From positions 1 to 54,679 of IMG/VR virus record IMGVR_UViG_3300030329_003092: a stretch of DNA of 54,679 nt; one strand, 5' to 3'. Of the stretch, positions 53,820 through 54,679 are shown one piece after another. Position 1 is the first letter of the stretch. Every line of letters starts with the position of its first letter. Under the pieces are notes generated by a model. That model was not told where the DNA came from and did no database searches. It saw nothing but the letters and a program-made list of their open reading frames with translations. Made by a program: the position numbers and the translations under genes. Source of the DNA: a virus.

Positions 53820-54679
53820 TTAGTAACCGCTACTGCCTGCACCAGAACCTCCGGATGGAGTTCCGCCAACAGTTGGGATAGTTGTGTCTTGAATGATTGT
53901 AACATTAGATGGTACTTGTCTTTGCTTTTGTTCTTCCTCTTTACAGAATGTAAAAGACTGGCAATAAGAAGGATTGGTTACTGTTCCTTTTATTTTCTTG
54001 AAATAATCATTAATAAAGTCTACAGTTTTACTTCTACCAGTACTATCATAATATTTTAAAATCGTTTTGTCAAGTCTTTTATTTTTTGTTTCTGACATTG
54101 CAATATTATTTTCATACTTGAGCACATTCTTATAGGCTACAACAAAGAACCTATCCGTCATTATATCAGATTGGTTAAAATAGTTCAACACTAATTTTGA
54201 ATCTTCAGGCAAAGGTTTTCTTTTTTCGAAAACTTTCTTGTATCTATTAAACTTTTTTGCGCCGTTGGTTTTAAAATCAGAGTCTCTGCCGGGAGAGGAG
54301 CATTGAACCGTTTCGATTTGATATGGGTTGTCCTCTACAAATTGATTCCACATTTTAGCAATATTAATTTTCATCTCGTCGATATCATTCAAGTAGCTCT
54401 TCAGATAATATGGTGCTAGCTCGGAACCGTCGACGTCGGGATTCCTTTTAGAAAACAAATTCGTTGCTGTGCCAGGGGCAAAATACAGACCATAAGTCTT
54501 TGGATTCACTGGGTTTCCATTTTCATCAAGAAACTCTGCTGTTGGAGACATATAATTTTGCATTGGGATTGAAGATATATCTGCGATCAATCTCCATGGA
54601 GCATGCTTTGCAATAAAGAATCCATGCTTCCGAGCGCCGAGATGATAGAATTCAAAAGTCTTGTCCTCGGTGCACTCTT
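53820..54679 (-). CDS. Large phage protein, probable virion component, 5' cut by window edge
   Basis: The frame is open to the right edge, so the N-terminus is missing; 285 residues are visible. The visible start reads TFEFYHLGARKHGFFIAKHA then PWRLIADISSIPMQNYMSPT, a stretch I associate with large structural proteins of marine myophages (memory, not verified). It ends in a Gly/Ser-rich tail (GGTPSGGSGAGSSGY). No enzyme motif. An internal TTG at 54590 is not the real start. Confidence 0.65.
   Translation of the reverse strand, partial: ECTEDKTFEFYHLGARKHGFFIAKHAPWRLIADISSIPMQNYMSPTAEFLDENGNPVNPKTYGLYFAPGTATNLFSKRNPDVDGSELAPYYLKSYLNDIDEMKINIAKMWNQFVEDNPYQIETVQCSSPGRDSDFKTNGAKKFNRYKKVFEKRKPLPEDSKLVLNYFNQSDIMTDRFFVVAYKNVLKYENNIAMSETKNKRLDKTILKYYDSTGRSKTVDFINDYFKKIKGTVTNPSYCQSFTFCKEEEQKQRQVPSNVTIIQDTTIPTVGGTPSGGSGAGSSGY
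54045..54073 (-). promoter_or_regulatory. Possible internal promoter before the PolA-like gene
   Basis: Inside gene 53820-54679: TTGACA (54068-54073), 17 bp, TATGAT (54045-54050). It would give a transcript starting about 230 nt before the polymerase start. Could be chance in coding DNA. Confidence 0.35.

Noticed and set aside
1-54679. The window as a bacterial chromosome segment (groEL, clpX, dnaE, guaB-like genes)
   Set aside because: One-strand layout, tiny overlapping genes, phage SSB, UvsX, tail fibre and lysis genes, and no housekeeping operon context all point to a phage.

Overview
The window is one stretch of a large tailed-bacteriophage genome (Caudoviricetes, jumbo or T4-like marine type). 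Essentially every gene lies on the minus strand, so transcription runs from high to low coordinates. Genes are short, tightly packed and often overlap by 4-30 nt. There are no ribosomal or central-metabolism genes. Phage replication, recombination, lysis and virion-type genes are interleaved. The host is probably Gram-negative: the phage carries a lipobox lipoprotein, a soluble lytic transglycosylase and a B12-dependent ribonucleotide reductase. Both ends are cut within genes.

Layout. (1) 1-9.1 kb: very small genes, each cluster behind a near-identical sigma70-type promoter, including two arrays of short 'MKVGDLV' paralogues, plus a MoxR ATPase/VWA-metallopeptidase pair and a zinc-knuckle protein. 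(2) 9.2-13.9 kb: a restriction-modification cassette with two alpha-class (D12) adenine methyltransferases, a PD-(D/E)XK-like endonuclease and a DUF262/HNH protein. It has its own consensus promoter and a second one inside the first methylase gene. (3) 13.9-16.9 kb: small proteins, several with one membrane segment. (4) 17-23.5 kb: ClpX, more MKVGDLV paralogues, thymidine kinase, a stand-alone LeuA-regulatory-domain-like protein and a metallophosphoesterase. (5) 23.6-33.7 kb: nucleotidyltransferase, L,D-transpeptidase-like protein, thioesterase, guanylate-kinase-like enzyme, virion-like coiled-coil proteins, GroEL, a ClpP-like protease, a repetitive acidic protein and a sigma-region-4-like regulator. 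(6) 33.7-54.7 kb: IMPDH/GMPR, dUTPase, DnaE-type polymerase, tail fibre with two glycan-type genes, lytic transglycosylase, GroES, class II RNR, DnaB helicase, lipoprotein, tRNA-Ile(UAU), 5'-3' exonuclease, a fatty-acid-hydroxylase-type membrane protein, HNH nuclease, UvsX/RecA, gp32-like SSB, a divergent tubulin/FtsZ-like protein, a short family A polymerase and part of a large virion-type protein.

How it works together. Nucleotide supply (NrdJ, Tdk, Dut, Gmk-like, GuaB/GuaC-like) feeds a replisome of DnaE polymerase, DnaB, SSB, UvsX, flap exonuclease and a short PolA-like enzyme. ClpX, ClpP-like, GroEL and GroES give the phage its own protein folding and turnover set. The restriction cassette may exclude competing phages. 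About 24 promoter sites share TTGACA, 16-18 bp and a TATAAT/TATAGT box, often with an extended TGn and an upstream A-tract. The stop codon of the upstream gene is often buried in the -35 box, so gene ends and promoters are physically fused. The most unusual signals are the MKVGDLV arrays with a recurring 14-nt overlap, the tubulin-like protein, and the lipid-type and LeuA-domain genes.
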